From: Chthonomonas sp. UBA2387
GTDB lineage: Bacteria > Armatimonadota > Fimbriimonadia > Fimbriimonadales > Fimbriimonadaceae
Direction: 5' to 3'
Length of the DNA: 64,000 nt
NCBI GenBank assembly: GCA_002343445.1
Contig: DDSP01000064.1
Span: 1,560-65,559 of the forward strand
The notes under the pieces were generated by a model. The model worked only from the letters and a program-made list of their open reading frames with translations, searched no databases and was not told where the DNA came from. This document shows, piece by piece, positions 17,875-27,196 of this stretch (position 1 is its first letter; each line of letters starts with the position of its first letter). Position numbers and translations under genes: made by a program.

Positions 17875-18004
17875 GAGCCTGCCGCCGAAGTTCGAACAGG
17901 ATGGCCATGCGCTCTTCGGGGGTGAGGGAGCGATAGTAGGCGAGGTCGGCAAGCTCGGCCTCTTCGTGAGACTGAAACACCCTGACCTCGACCTTCCGTG
18001 CCAT
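17816..18004 (-). CDS. Small partner of the nucleotidyltransferase
   Basis: 62 residues: a beta-like start (MARKVEVRVFQSHEEAELAD), then AYYRSLTPEERMAILFELRR, then a basic tail. The pattern Y-Y-R-S-L-T-P-E-x-R is common in small proteins encoded just before standalone nucleotidyltransferases, so I read it as the antitoxin or partner half of a pair. The last 59 bases overlap the next gene in another frame. Assignment rests on motif memory and position. Confidence 0.6.
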   Translation of the reverse strand: MARKVEVRVFQSHEEAELADLAYYRSLTPEERMAILFELRRQAHGDDQRLERVVTVVQRDRR

Positions 18005-18037
18005 GAGATCAGGATACCCGTCGCGTACAATGAAGCC

Positions 18038-18547
18038 ATGCCTGTGGCTCTAACCGAATCAGAACTCACGCGCCTCATGGACGAAGCGCAAGAGGCTGGC
18101 ATCCGGCTCGAAGTCCACGAGGGGCTTCCGATCTGGGAACTGTGCCCGTCGCCGTTGCACACGATGGAAGCCGAGCGGATCGCGCAGTCGGTCGAACCTT
18201 CGGCACGTCCGGGCGGATGTGGGTGCCATCGCTTTCAAGACATGGCCGTCAGGTTCCCCGATGGTTCGATCCGGCGGCCCGACATCGGAGTCTTCTGCGA
18301 ACGGCCCGCCGCCACCCAGGAGGCGACGCGCACCCTCCCCCAAGCCGTGGTCGAGATCGTTTCGCCCGGCTCAGAAGTGAAGGACCTCGAACTCAGCCCG
18401 CCGTTCTATCTGCGGCACGGGGTGCTGGATGTGGTGGTCTTTGACCCGCGCACGGGCGAGGCGACGTGGTTCTGGCAGGGTGGTCAAGCGATGGGTCAGT
18501 CGCCGTGGCGGATCGAACTGCGGTGTGGTTGCGCCGTGACTGTCTGA
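18038..18547 (+). CDS. Uma2-family (DUF820) restriction-endonuclease-fold protein
   Basis: 169 residues from the ATG at 18038; the frame is open further upstream but that part is antisense to the nucleotidyltransferase pair. The Uma2 core is clear: MAVRFPDGSIRRPDIGVF, then LPQAVVEIVSPGSEVKDLEL and YLRHGVLDVVVFDPRTGE, giving the PD-(D/E)xK-like D-x(n)-E-x-S order. Family function is unknown; it is abundant in cyanobacteria. It starts 33 bases from the divergent small partner gene, so a shared promoter region is likely. Confidence 0.85.
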   Translation: MPVALTESELTRLMDEAQEAGIRLEVHEGLPIWELCPSPLHTMEAERIAQSVEPSARPGGCGCHRFQDMAVRFPDGSIRRPDIGVFCERPAATQEATRTLPQAVVEIVSPGSEVKDLELSPPFYLRHGVLDVVVFDPRTGEATWFWQGGQAMGQSPWRIELRCGCAVTV

Positions 18548-18560
18548 TTCGGCGCCGAAC

Positions 18561-19145
18561 CTACCTGTGTCGGTGTTGCAGGCGTCGGACCCGATCCTCG
18601 TCCCACAGCGCAAGCGACCATACTGAATGGAGCCCAAGCAGGAAAACGCCGAGCATGGCAAGCAGATAAGCCGGGTTGTGCAAGAAGAAGCCCAAGAAGA
18701 TGAATCCGGCCAAGAACAGAACCATAAACAGCACGATGCTCAGCACGATCACATGCTGACCACACCGTCGTGCTTGGAGAGTTGCTGCCTCGCGATAGCT
18801 CATTCGCGTCGCCGAGCGCTTGGTCGTGCGAACGAGGCGGACCGACCACACGAGCCGGTGCAACTGCATGACCAGGACCACGGGAATGAGCAGGCGACCA
18901 TGCTGTTCGAGCAGACTATCCAGCATTTGAGCCACGAAGAAAGCCACCAAACAACCCGCATTCATCCCGACGATGCGACGCTCCAATTTGTCGAGGCGAT
19001 CGTCCGGAATGACGCATCCACGGCCAAAACCCCATGGGTAAAGCACCCAGCCCTCGGCCGTGTACTTCCAATTGCCGCCCCAAAACGTCCCGGCTACTTC
19101 GCCAAGTAGGGGAGCGGATCGGTGTGGTGCCCCACCATTTTCCAT
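18561..19145 (-). CDS. Membrane protein, unknown function
   Basis: 194 residues if started at the ATG at 19145, which overlaps the end of the previous gene by 52 bases; a GTG inside the gene (VLYPWGFGRG) is another option. The N-terminal part is aromatic-rich (FWGGNWKYTAEGWVLYPWG). Hydrophobic segments near AGCLVAFFVAQML, LLIPVVLVMQL, VLSIVLFMVLFLAGFIFLGF and LLAMLGVFLLGLHSV indicate three to four membrane spans. I do not recognise a family. Confidence 0.6.
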   Translation of the reverse strand: MENGGAPHRSAPLLGEVAGTFWGGNWKYTAEGWVLYPWGFGRGCVIPDDRLDKLERRIVGMNAGCLVAFFVAQMLDSLLEQHGRLLIPVVLVMQLHRLVWSVRLVRTTKRSATRMSYREAATLQARRCGQHVIVLSIVLFMVLFLAGFIFLGFFLHNPAYLLAMLGVFLLGLHSVWSLALWDEDRVRRLQHRHR

Positions 19146-19591
19146 TGACCGTTCTCCAATCGGTACATGCTCGTAGCGCGCAGCCGGAGCTTTTCGACCT
19201 TGCCGTCGGCGTTGGTGTTTTCGCCTTCCTCGTAGTTGGTGACCACGGCCACGTCGCGGCCCGCGATGATGCGCACGTTCGTGGGGGTCACCTTTCCGCC
19301 GAGTTTGAGCGCCGCCTGACCCCGCCAATCCTCGCGGACGGCCGCCCAGCCTTGCTGATAGCCCCCGGTCGGGCCCATGTAGGTCACGTCGTCCCGATGC
19401 GACCATACGGCCTCCATCGGCGCCAACTCGCCCTTGAACATCGCGTTCAGAGCCCCATAGAACCGGTCGCTCGCCGAGCGGACGGCCGCCGTGGTGTCTT
19501 GGTTGGCCTGGGCATCGTTGCTCATACCCGAGAAGCCTACCGCAAGAAGGAAGCCAAGGGCCGCAAGGCCGAAAAGGACGCGTTTGGTCAT
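19094..19591 (-). CDS. Exported SnoaL/DUF4440-like (NTF2-fold) protein
   Basis: 165 residues. Signal peptide at 1-29 (FGLAALGFLLAVGFSGM ... AQA). The mature part follows the NTF2-like pattern: VRSASDRFYGALNAMFKGEL, AVWSHRDDVTYMGPTGGYQQ, WRGQAALKLGGKVTPTNV, and VVTNYEEG with the closing strand WKMVGHHTDPLP. This branch (calcium/calmodulin kinase II association-like or DUF4440) usually binds small ligands; no catalytic residues can be assigned. Confidence 0.82.
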   Translation of the reverse strand: MTKRVLFGLAALGFLLAVGFSGMSNDAQANQDTTAAVRSASDRFYGALNAMFKGELAPMEAVWSHRDDVTYMGPTGGYQQGWAAVREDWRGQAALKLGGKVTPTNVRIIAGRDVAVVTNYEEGENTNADGKVEKLRLRATSMYRLENGQWKMVGHHTDPLPYLAK

Positions 19592-19628
19592 GGGTGAACT
19601 CCTGTGTTCACCCCATTATAGGACCACT

Positions 19629-20633
19629 TCAGACGTTGGGCCGACTGTTTGGACCGAAGTTGGCGTTGTAGTAGTTCGCGATATGGCTTCCCGGCGGCAC
19701 GATCTCGTCGATCTTGGCCAAAAGGTCGGCATCCAAACGCAACTTGCACGCCGCTGCGCTTTCCTGAAGTTGGGCCACGGAGCGCGCCCCAATGATCGGC
19801 GACGTGACCCCCGGCTGCGAAGCGACCCAAGAAAGGCTCATCGTGGCCAGACTCATCCCCCCCTCGTCGGCGACGCTTCGCAGACGCGCCACGGTCTCGG
19901 CGGTTTGCTCGTTGACGCGGTTCATCGGGTCGGACTTTGCGTAGCGACCTTCCGCGGGCTTGCCATCGAGGTACTTGCCCGAGAGCTGCCCGCCCGCCAG
20001 CGGCGACCACGGGATGACGCCATAGTCGTACGTGCGGCAGAAGGGAAGCAGTTCTCGCTCGATGCGGCGATCCAGCAGGTTGTACGGCGGTTGCTCGCAC
20101 ACGAACCCGCTCGCACCGAGCGCCTTGGCCACATAGTGCGCCTCGCACACCTGCCAAGCGGCGAACGTGGAGCAGCCGAGATACCGCACCTTGCCGCTCC
20201 GGACCAAGTCCTCCAGTGCGCGCAGCGTCTCGTCGATCGGCACGGCGGGTTGCGGACGGTGGATCTGGTACAGGTCGATCCAATCGGTCCCCAGTCGCCG
20301 CAACGAGGCGTCGCACGCTTCGATGACGTGGCGGCGCGTGTTGCCCCAGGCGTTGGGGTCGGCGTCGTCCATCTTGCCGTGGCACTTGGTGGCGATGACC
20401 AGCCGATCGCGACGGCCCTTCATGAGCCGACCCAGAATCTCTTCGGAGACGCCCCGCGCATAGACGTCGGCCGTATCGAAGAAGTTGATGCCGAGGTCGA
20501 GGGCGGCGTCGAACACTTCGCGCGACTTGTCCTCGCTGGAACCCCAGTCGTCGGGCTCCCAGCCGAACGTCATCGTGCCCAAACAAGCGACCGAGACCTG
20601 CATGCCGGTGCGGCCCAGCGAACGGTATTCCAT
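19629..20633 (-). CDS. Aldo/keto reductase
   Basis: 334 residues from the ATG at 20633 (MEYRSLGRTGMQVS). The catalytic tetrad is complete: Asp53 and Tyr58 in FFDTADVYARG, Lys83 in VIATKCHG, His125 in LYQIHRPQP. The NADP-binding end has SPIIGARSVAQLQE. The overall form fits the YghZ/Tas/AKR11-12 group acting on aldehydes or sugars. The substrate is unknown. It reads away from the P-loop kinase gene, 11 bases apart on the same strand. Confidence 0.93.
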   Translation of the reverse strand: MEYRSLGRTGMQVSVACLGTMTFGWEPDDWGSSEDKSREVFDAALDLGINFFDTADVYARGVSEEILGRLMKGRRDRLVIATKCHGKMDDADPNAWGNTRRHVIEACDASLRRLGTDWIDLYQIHRPQPAVPIDETLRALEDLVRSGKVRYLGCSTFAAWQVCEAHYVAKALGASGFVCEQPPYNLLDRRIERELLPFCRTYDYGVIPWSPLAGGQLSGKYLDGKPAEGRYAKSDPMNRVNEQTAETVARLRSVADEGGMSLATMSLSWVASQPGVTSPIIGARSVAQLQESAAACKLRLDADLLAKIDEIVPPGSHIANYYNANFGPNSRPNV

Positions 20634-20644
20634 CGCTTCACGGT

Positions 20645-21139
20645 TTACCCGACGCTGTCGAGGCGACCTAGGATCGCTTCCACCGCAACCTCGGGCGGCA
20701 ACGTTGCGGTGTCTACGACCAACCTCGGCGTCGTCCAAGCGTGGTAGTCGCGGTCCAGGACCTCTTGCCAGGTCGGATGGGCGTGTCCAAGGATGTCGGC
20801 ACGCCGGCTTTCGACGCGCCGACGGTGCTCCACCGGATCGGAACACACGACCTCGACTTCGAAGTTTGGCGAACCCGCTTCCCGCCACATCTGGCGCGTC
20901 AATTCCCAGGGGTTGACCGTATCCGCCACCACGGTGCGCCCCAGCTTGAGATTCTCGGTTGCGATGCGCTGGGCGACCAAGTACCCCATGCCGCCGATGG
21001 CGGCGTCGGACAACCCGTCGTCGCGCATGGCCTGTTCGATAGTGTCGACCCGAAGGTAGACGGCACCCAGACGCGAGGCAAGCATCCGGGCGATGGTCGT
21101 CTTTCCAACGCCCGGCAAGCCTGCGAAGATGACCAACAC
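20645..21139 (-). CDS. P-loop kinase-like ATP-binding protein
   Basis: 164 residues from a GTG start one base after the dioxygenase stop. The Walker A motif is GLPGVGKTT (residues 7-15), with VYLRVDTIEQAM as the sugar- or nucleoside-like site and TVVADTVNPW as the Walker B-like strand. A LID-like HRRRVESRRADI helix follows. The form is like bacterial gluconate/chloramphenicol-type small kinases of the AAA_33 group. The phosphate acceptor is unknown. Confidence 0.82.
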   Translation of the reverse strand: MLVIFAGLPGVGKTTIARMLASRLGAVYLRVDTIEQAMRDDGLSDAAIGGMGYLVAQRIATENLKLGRTVVADTVNPWELTRQMWREAGSPNFEVEVVCSDPVEHRRRVESRRADILGHAHPTWQEVLDRDYHAWTTPRLVVDTATLPPEVAVEAILGRLDSVG

Positions 21140-21140
21140 G

Positions 21141-22016
21141 TCAGTTGGTCGGTTGCAGATCGTACGACGTGTGCCGTCCCAGATAGGGGATCGGCGTGTC
21201 CACGAAGTCCGCGACGGTCTCGAGGTCGGGGTGCTCGAACAGCGCCTCCGTTCCCTTGGGGAAGGTCAACTTCTCGTGCAGCGGCCACCACGACACCCAG
21301 TGGATCATCGCGATCATCGGGCGCGGCTGGTCGGTGTGGTTGGGCATCCCGGCGTGCCACATCCGCATGTCGCGGATGATCACGCTGCCGGCCCGCATCT
21401 TCGGCTGAACCGGTGGGCGCACCGCTCGTTGGGCCTCGAGGCGCTCGGGCGAAACCTTGATGTCGCCGTCCTGCATCGCCACCGATGTGTCGAGATGCGT
21501 TCCCGGCCACAGTTCGATGCTTCCGTTGCGGGCATCCATGTCCACCATAGGCATATTCACGATGAGCGCATACGGCGGCGTGGCGTGCTCGGTGTTCGGC
21601 CACAGGTGGCCCATATCGGCGTGGACGGGCTGTCGCTGGGTGCCGTGCGCCAAAGCCGTGTTGCCGCTGTAGAAGGCGTTCTTCATGCCTTGCCCCATCA
21701 CCGAGCCCGTGAGTTGAACGACGTACTCGTTGACCAGTACGTCTCGGAACAGGTACTCGGCCATGGGAGGCGGGTCTTGCTGGACGTTGCTGCGCGTGAA
21801 GTTGAACGGCGTATCCGTGCGCGACAAGATGGCGGGCAGGTCCTCGAACATTCGGTCGCGGATCTTGGCGATGTGCGCGGGGTCCACCGCATCCTCGATC
21901 GCCACCATCCCGTCTCGCAGGATGGCCTCGCGACCGCGCATCACCGTTTCGGAATCGAATCGGCCCCGCTCGCGTTCGGCGGCAGAGATGGTCAGGGTGA
22001 CAAAGGGTTCGTTCAT
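21141..22016 (-). CDS. Phytanoyl-CoA dioxygenase family (PhyH) protein
   Basis: 291 residues from the ATG at 22016. The Fe(II)/2-oxoglutarate site is visible: His132-x-Asp134 in VHADMGHLW and the distal His221 in MRMWHAGMPN, followed by an Arg (QPRPMI) for 2-oxoglutarate. Family members hydroxylate lipids or secondary metabolites; the substrate is unknown. It forms a two-gene unit with the P-loop kinase. A second PhyH protein is encoded at 47.7 kb. Confidence 0.9.
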   Translation of the reverse strand: MNEPFVTLTISAAERERGRFDSETVMRGREAILRDGMVAIEDAVDPAHIAKIRDRMFEDLPAILSRTDTPFNFTRSNVQQDPPPMAEYLFRDVLVNEYVVQLTGSVMGQGMKNAFYSGNTALAHGTQRQPVHADMGHLWPNTEHATPPYALIVNMPMVDMDARNGSIELWPGTHLDTSVAMQDGDIKVSPERLEAQRAVRPPVQPKMRAGSVIIRDMRMWHAGMPNHTDQPRPMIAMIHWVSWWPLHEKLTFPKGTEALFEHPDLETVADFVDTPIPYLGRHTSYDLQPTN

Positions 22017-22080
22017 GGCGGCTCCTCGCTTGTCATCGTACCGCTCGGCACCATTGGCCGCGCGTGTCCGTCCGTAGGAT

Positions 22081-23391
22081 GTGATCGAACGGTTGTTCGG
22101 AGTGGCGCGCGCGGGCTCGACGGTGAGGACGGAGGTCCTCGCCGGGGTGACCACCTTCGTGACGATGGCCTACATCCTGGTGGTCAATCCCGCCATTCTC
22201 GAAGCCGCCGGCGTGCCCAAGGGACCGAGCTTCACCGCCACCGCCATCGTGGCCGTGTTCGGGACGCTGCTGATGGGGTTTCTGGCCAACCGACCGTTCG
22301 CTGTCGCACCGTACATGGGCGAGAACGCCTTCATAGCATTCACCGTCGTGGGCTCGATGGGCTTGGCGTGGGGTCAGGCGATGGCGGCCACGTTCGCGGC
22401 GGGTGTGTTGTTCCTGTTGCTGACCGTCACCCATGTCCGGCGCTGGCTCGCCGACGCGTTGCCGAACTCGCTGAAGGCAGCGTTCGCCGTGGGCATCGGG
22501 TTGTTCCTCAGCCTGATCGGCCTCAGCCAGATGGGTGTGGTGGCGCTCGGCCAACCAGGCGGCGCACTGCTTCGATTGGGCGACCTGTCGCAAGGGCCGA
22601 CGATTCTGAGTTTGGTGGGCTTCTTGGCGATGGCGATCGCCGTCCAGCGGCGCATGCCGGGAGGCATCCTCGTCGTGATCCTCGCGCTCGCGGTGGCCAT
22701 GTTTGGACTGGGTTGGGCTGCGCCGCCGACTACGTTCACTTCGCCGCCACCCTCGCCCGCGCCGATCATGATGCAGCTCGACTTCTCGAACTGGGCTTCG
22801 GTCGCGTTCCTACAGGTCGTGCTGGTCGTGTTCGTTATGGCGTTTCTCGATACGATGGGCACGTTGCTCGGCCTCGCCCAACGCGCCGGGATGCTCGACG
22901 AAAACGGCAACCTGCCCGACGTGCAGAAGCCGTTGCTCGTGGACGCCAGCGCCACCACGCTTGCGCCTCTGGTCGGCACGACGGTGAGCGGCGCGTACAT
23001 CGAAAGCGCGGCGGGCATCGAATCGGGCGGCAGAACCGGCCTGACCGCCGTCACCACGGGCTTGCTGTTCCTTCTGGCGATGGTCTTCGCGCCGGTGCTT
23101 ACGGCCATACCGGCCCACGCCTACGCTCCGGCGCTGGTGCTGGTCGGCGTGTTCATGGTTTCGGCGGCGAAGCACTTGCCGTTCGACAAGACCGAGGAAC
23201 TGGTGCCCGCGTTCACGGTCGTGGCACTCATCTCGTTCACGTACAACATCGGCATCGGCATGGCAGCGGGATTCGTCGTCTATCCCGTCACGATGCTGGC
23301 GGCGGGCCGCGGCAAGGACCTGAACGTGGGCGTCTGGGCGATGTTCGTGTTGTGTCTGGGGTTCTTCCTGGTATCGGCCCGGGGACACTGA
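22081..23391 (+). CDS. NCS2-family purine (adenine/guanine/hypoxanthine) permease
   Basis: 436 residues from a GTG start, about 12 membrane segments. AzgA/PbuG-type signatures are EVLAGVTTFVTMAYILVVNP, GLLANRPFAVAPYMGENAF (as GFLANRPFAV...), VVFVMAFLDTMGTLLGLA and ESAAGIESGGRTGLTA. It is a proton symporter for purine bases. It lies 15-25 bases before purD, so salvage uptake and de novo purine synthesis may share a transcript. Confidence 0.92.
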   Translation: MIERLFGVARAGSTVRTEVLAGVTTFVTMAYILVVNPAILEAAGVPKGPSFTATAIVAVFGTLLMGFLANRPFAVAPYMGENAFIAFTVVGSMGLAWGQAMAATFAAGVLFLLLTVTHVRRWLADALPNSLKAAFAVGIGLFLSLIGLSQMGVVALGQPGGALLRLGDLSQGPTILSLVGFLAMAIAVQRRMPGGILVVILALAVAMFGLGWAAPPTTFTSPPPSPAPIMMQLDFSNWASVAFLQVVLVVFVMAFLDTMGTLLGLAQRAGMLDENGNLPDVQKPLLVDASATTLAPLVGTTVSGAYIESAAGIESGGRTGLTAVTTGLLFLLAMVFAPVLTAIPAHAYAPALVLVGVFMVSAAKHLPFDKTEELVPAFTVVALISFTYNIGIGMAAGFVVYPVTMLAAGRGKDLNVGVWAMFVLCLGFFLVSARGH

Positions 23392-23415
23392 GCGCAAGCG
23401 GTACCCTTGGAGCCG

Positions 23416-24639
23416 ATGCGCATCTTGGTGGTCGGGTCTGGCGGCAGGGAACACGCCCTCGCTTGGAAGCTCTCGCAAGAAGCCGAAGTCGTGGTCTCGC
23501 GGGGCAATCCCGGCATCGCGCGCGAGTTCGAATGCGAAAGCGATCTCGACGCTCTCTGCGAGCGGTTCGAACCAGACCTCGTGGTCGTCGGACCTGAGGC
23601 TCCTTTGATCGAGGGCCTGGCCGACCGGCTGCGCGCCAAGGGCCTCGCCGTGTACGGCCCGGGCGAAGACGGGGCGCGGCACGAGGGCTCCAAAGCGTTC
23701 TCGAAGGCGCTCATGGCTCGGGCAGGCGTCCCGACTTCCGTGTTCCGCACGTTCGAAGACCCGAGCGGGGCCAAGCGCTACGCCGAGGAGCGGTATGCCG
23801 AGGGCAAGCAACTGGTCGTCAAGGCGAGCGGGGCGGCCATGGGCAAGGGAGCAATCCTGCCGCCCGATCTCGCCGGAGTTCTCGAGACCATCGAAGACCT
23901 CATGGTCCGCAAGACCCTTGGCGAAGCCGGAGCGACCGTCGTTCTGGAAGAGCGCCTGATGGGACGCGAGTTCAGCCTGATGAGCGTGTGCAACGGCCCC
24001 GAGTTCGTCAGCCTGCCCGTGGCGCAAGACTATAAGCGGGTGGGCGATGGCGACACCGGACCCAACACGGGTGGCATGGGCAGCGTCTGTCCGGCGGACT
24101 GGGTCACGCCCGAGTTGATCGCGAGGACCGAGGAGCGGCTGGTGGCCCCGATCCTCCGCGCCATGCGCGAAGCTGGAATCGACTACCGGGGCACCCTGTT
24201 CACAGGCGCAATGGCGGTGGACGGCGAGCCCTATTGCATCGAGTACAACGTCCGCTTCGGCGACCCCGAGATCCAGAGCATCGCCGCAGCGATCGGGGAT
24301 GGCTTCGCCGAACTGCTCTTGCGCGCGGCGCGCGGCGAACCCCTGCCCCCAGCCCCAAAGCTCGAGCGGTGCGCGGTGAGCGTGGTCCTGGCCAGCGCCG
24401 GATACCCGGGCGAATACCGCAAGGGCGACCTCATCTCGCTGCCCACCCCTCAGGAGGATGCTCGGTACTTCTTCGCCGGAGTGGGTTCGGATGGGGTGGG
24501 CTTGCTCACCCAGGGTGGCCGAGTGTTGGCTGCTACCGGCGTGGGAACCAGCGTGGCCGAAGCTCGCACAGCGGCGTATCGTGCGGCAAAGGAGGTCTCG
24601 TTCGAGGGTCTGCAGTACCGAAAGGACATCGCGCTTTGA
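23416..24639 (+). CDS. purD: Phosphoribosylamine-glycine ligase (GARS)
   Basis: 407 residues from the ATG at 23416; a TTG three codons upstream is possible. The ATP-grasp enzyme begins RILVVGSGGREHALAWKLSQ; it has VVVGPEAPLIEGLADRLR, the ATP loop VVKASGAAMGKGA and the metal-binding MAVDGEPYCIEYNVRFGDPE. It makes glycinamide ribonucleotide, the second step of purine synthesis. It is slightly shorter than most PurD proteins. The rest of the purine pathway is not in the window. Confidence 0.96.
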   Translation: MRILVVGSGGREHALAWKLSQEAEVVVSRGNPGIAREFECESDLDALCERFEPDLVVVGPEAPLIEGLADRLRAKGLAVYGPGEDGARHEGSKAFSKALMARAGVPTSVFRTFEDPSGAKRYAEERYAEGKQLVVKASGAAMGKGAILPPDLAGVLETIEDLMVRKTLGEAGATVVLEERLMGREFSLMSVCNGPEFVSLPVAQDYKRVGDGDTGPNTGGMGSVCPADWVTPELIARTEERLVAPILRAMREAGIDYRGTLFTGAMAVDGEPYCIEYNVRFGDPEIQSIAAAIGDGFAELLLRAARGEPLPPAPKLERCAVSVVLASAGYPGEYRKGDLISLPTPQEDARYFFAGVGSDGVGLLTQGGRVLAATGVGTSVAEARTAAYRAAKEVSFEGLQYRKDIAL

Positions 24640-25364
24640 ACGACGTGATCGTCTTGGTGAACGTCCTGGGTGTGGACGCCACGGGCAAGAGCACCCTGTC
24701 CAGTCATCTCGCCGACCGCAAGGCGTGCACGATCCAGAACACGAAGTTCGCCCTGGACCGTCTCGACGAGTTCTCGAGTTGCTTCGTCGGGCAGGGGTTG
24801 GTCGAATCCATCCACGGCACCAACTTGGGCTTGCGCTTGAGCGGCGATGCCGTGAGCCGGATCGCGGACACCATGGCCATCCTCGCGGATTGCACGTTCT
24901 CGCTCGAGGTCGCGTTGGGGCGGGTTTCTGGTCCGTCGGTGCTCGTGGCCGATCGAGGTTTCCCGGGGCACATCGGCATCCAGGCCGTGCGCATCGCCGA
25001 CGAACTCGGCATTGCAGCCACCGATGCCGCCAAGTCGCTGTTGGACCTCTACTCGGCTTCGCTGGGGCTGGCACGACGCCTCGTACCCAGCATGGCCATC
25101 GTCGAGCTGGACGTCCACCTCATCGCCGACGAAGAGGCCATCGGCGAGCGCAACGTGGCCCGAGGAAGGCCAGCGTTTTCGGAGACCGACTGGAGGCAGC
25201 TTCGCGCATCGCGGACTCTGAACGACGCTCTTTTGGAGCATCGCGCCGCGTCCGGCATCGAAACAACTACTTTGGATACAACGCGAGTCTCTATCCGGGA
25301 AGCCGGCGATGAGGCGTTGGCCCATGTGGCCCGGCTGGTCGCGAAGCGGCAAGTGCAAGAATAG
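24636..25364 (+). CDS. P-loop kinase, thymidylate/deoxynucleoside-kinase-like
   Basis: 242 residues from a TTG that overlaps the purD stop (TTGA). Walker A is GVDATGKST (residues 12-20), and VLVADRGFPGHIGIQAVR resembles the D-R-x segment of nucleotide kinases. The C-terminal half is helical with no signature I can name. Co-translation with purD fits a nucleotide-related role, but this is inferred. Confidence 0.72.
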   Translation: MNDVIVLVNVLGVDATGKSTLSSHLADRKACTIQNTKFALDRLDEFSSCFVGQGLVESIHGTNLGLRLSGDAVSRIADTMAILADCTFSLEVALGRVSGPSVLVADRGFPGHIGIQAVRIADELGIAATDAAKSLLDLYSASLGLARRLVPSMAIVELDVHLIADEEAIGERNVARGRPAFSETDWRQLRASRTLNDALLEHRAASGIETTTLDTTRVSIREAGDEALAHVARLVAKRQVQE

Positions 25365-25372
25365 AAGGCGTC

Positions 25373-27196
25373 ATGCGGCCCTTCGCTTCTGCTTGCGTGC
25401 TGTCGCTCCTCATCGGCCCTTTGGCCTGCGCTCAGCCCACCGCTTCAGGGTCGAGCGTGCTGGCCAAAGACGCGCACCTTACCGTTCCGGTGTGGGGCTT
25501 GGAGGCGACTCAATCTCAGTCCGAGATCGTCTCTTCGGACGGCGGCTTTACGCGGGCGTTGCGGGTGCGCATCGGGGGCGATGCCGCCGATTCGAACGCG
25601 ACGCAACTCACCCTGCCGAACGTCGCCCGCGTGGAGAAAGGCGATGTGCTCCTGGCCGAACTCCACCTGAGGGGGAAGTCCGATTCGGGCGGGCCAGCCG
25701 TGGCCATGTTCTTGTTCGAGCGAAGCACGTCGCCTTGGACCAAATCGGTCGGCGCGAGCATCGAAGCCCACACGGACCCCGCCCGGTTCCGGAAGAGCGT
25801 GATCGCGTTCCAAAGCGCCGAAACCTACGCCCCCGGCGAGGCGATGGCCTCGATCCGCATGGCGTTCGGCCGCCAAACCGTCGAACTCGCGGGCGTCTCG
25901 ATCGTGAACTTCGGCAAGTCCCGTTCGTTGGACGATGTCCAGCGTCAGGCCGTCGAGTCCATGCCACTGGGCGACGTTCGCGTGACGCTCGACACGGGCA
26001 AGACGTTCCAGACCATGCGGGGCCTTGGCGGCAACTTTTGCCAACCACGATATGGCCACAACGAGCCGATGGACGCCGTCGGACGATTGATCCTCGACCG
26101 GTTGAACGTGGTGCACGCGCGCATCGGCGTACCCTTGGAGGTCTGGGCTCCGTCCCCAGGCGTCTATCGCGAGGAGGGTCCGGCCCGTGCGGCGCTCCAA
26201 CAGCTCGAGTTGTTCGCCAAGCGGGGCATCCCCACGGTCGCCTCGGTGTGGGAGGGGCCGACGTGGATGCTTCCCGGCGCGCGCGAGCAGAGCGGAAAGG
26301 TCATGCCCAAGGAGCGCTACGCCGAGTGCGCGGAGGCCATTGCGCAGTTCTTGGTGAAGGCCCGCGATGCGTATGGCGCGGAGGTCGAGTACTTCTCCTT
26401 CAACGAACCCGACTACGGCGTCAACTTCAAGTTCTCGGGCAAGGAACTCGCCGACTTCATCGCCATCGCTGGACCTCGGTTCGAGGCGCTGGGCTTGAAA
26501 ACAAAGTTCCTCGTCTCCGATTCCGCCAATGGCTCGAACCTCGCCGCCCATGCGGTGCCGTTGCTGGAGGACGCCCGCATCGCCAAGTACCTCGGCCCGA
26601 TCAGCTTCCACAGTTGGGATGCCCTGAGTGCGCCGGACTCGGTATACAGAGGCATCGCGGACCTGGGCAAGCGCTACGGCAAAGAGGTGTGGTGCCTCGA
26701 AGCCGGGCATGATGCGGCGCTTTGGCAGGCCGAATCGCCCTGGGACAAGTGGGACAACGCGTTGCGAACCGCCCAAGCCTACGCGCGCACGATCCGTTTG
26801 ACAGGGGCCACCTTGATGGACTACTGGACGTACCAGGACAACTACCCGCTCGCCGACAAGTCGGGCACGACCCCCTACCCGGTGTTCGAGGTGATGCGCT
26901 TGATGGACGGCGTCTTCGCGAAGGGTTCGCGCGTGGTCGAAGCGCTGTCGAGCAGCCGAGACTTGGTGGTGTGCGGGACGCTGGGCCCGAATGGTGGACG
27001 CGTATCGCTGCTCGTGGTGAACACCATCGGCAAGGGGCGCGCCACTCTGAGCGGCTTGCCCAAGAATGCCAAGGTCACGGGCACGTTGCATCAAGCCAAC
27101 CAGCCCCCCACGACGCTCGACCTGAGAACCGACACCGACGGCCGCCTGACCCTCGACCTCCCGACCCAGTCGGTGGTCGCGCTGCAAGCAGGCTAA
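25373..27196 (+). CDS. Secreted clan-A glycoside hydrolase (GH30/GH39-like) with N-terminal beta domain
   Basis: 607 residues. Signal peptide at 1-21. Residues about 22-190 look like a beta-sandwich carbohydrate-binding domain. The barrel begins at [18 protein letters not shown]; the acid/base is Glu345 in FSFNEPDYG and the likely nucleophile is Glu443 in [11 protein letters not shown]-terminal beta domain follows the barrel, as in GH30. It is probably exported to act on plant or microbial polysaccharide. The stop shares CTAA with the convergent uracil glycosylase stop. Family number is my best fit, not certain. Confidence 0.82.
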   Translation: MRPFASACVLSLLIGPLACAQPTASGSSVLAKDAHLTVPVWGLEATQSQSEIVSSDGGFTRALRVRIGGDAADSNATQLTLPNVARVEKGDVLLAELHLRGKSDSGGPAVAMFLFERSTSPWTKSVGASIEAHTDPARFRKSVIAFQSAETYAPGEAMASIRMAFGRQTVELAGVSIVNFGKSRSLDDVQRQAVESMPLGDVRVTLDTGKTFQTMRGLGGNFCQPRYGHNEPMDAVGRLILDRLNVVHARIGVPLEVWAPSPGVYREEGPARAALQQLELFAKRGIPTVASVWEGPTWMLPGAREQSGKVMPKERYAECAEAIAQFLVKARDAYGAEVEYFSFNEPDYGVNFKFSGKELADFIAIAGPRFEALGLKTKFLVSDSANGSNLAAHAVPLLEDARIAKYLGPISFHSWDALSAPDSVYRGIADLGKRYGKEVWCLEAGHDAALWQAESPWDKWDNALRTAQAYARTIRLTGATLMDYWTYQDNYPLADKSGTTPYPVFEVMRLMDGVFAKGSRVVEALSSSRDLVVCGTLGPNGGRVSLLVVNTIGKGRATLSGLPKNAKVTGTLHQANQPPTTLDLRTDTDGRLTLDLPTQSVVALQAG

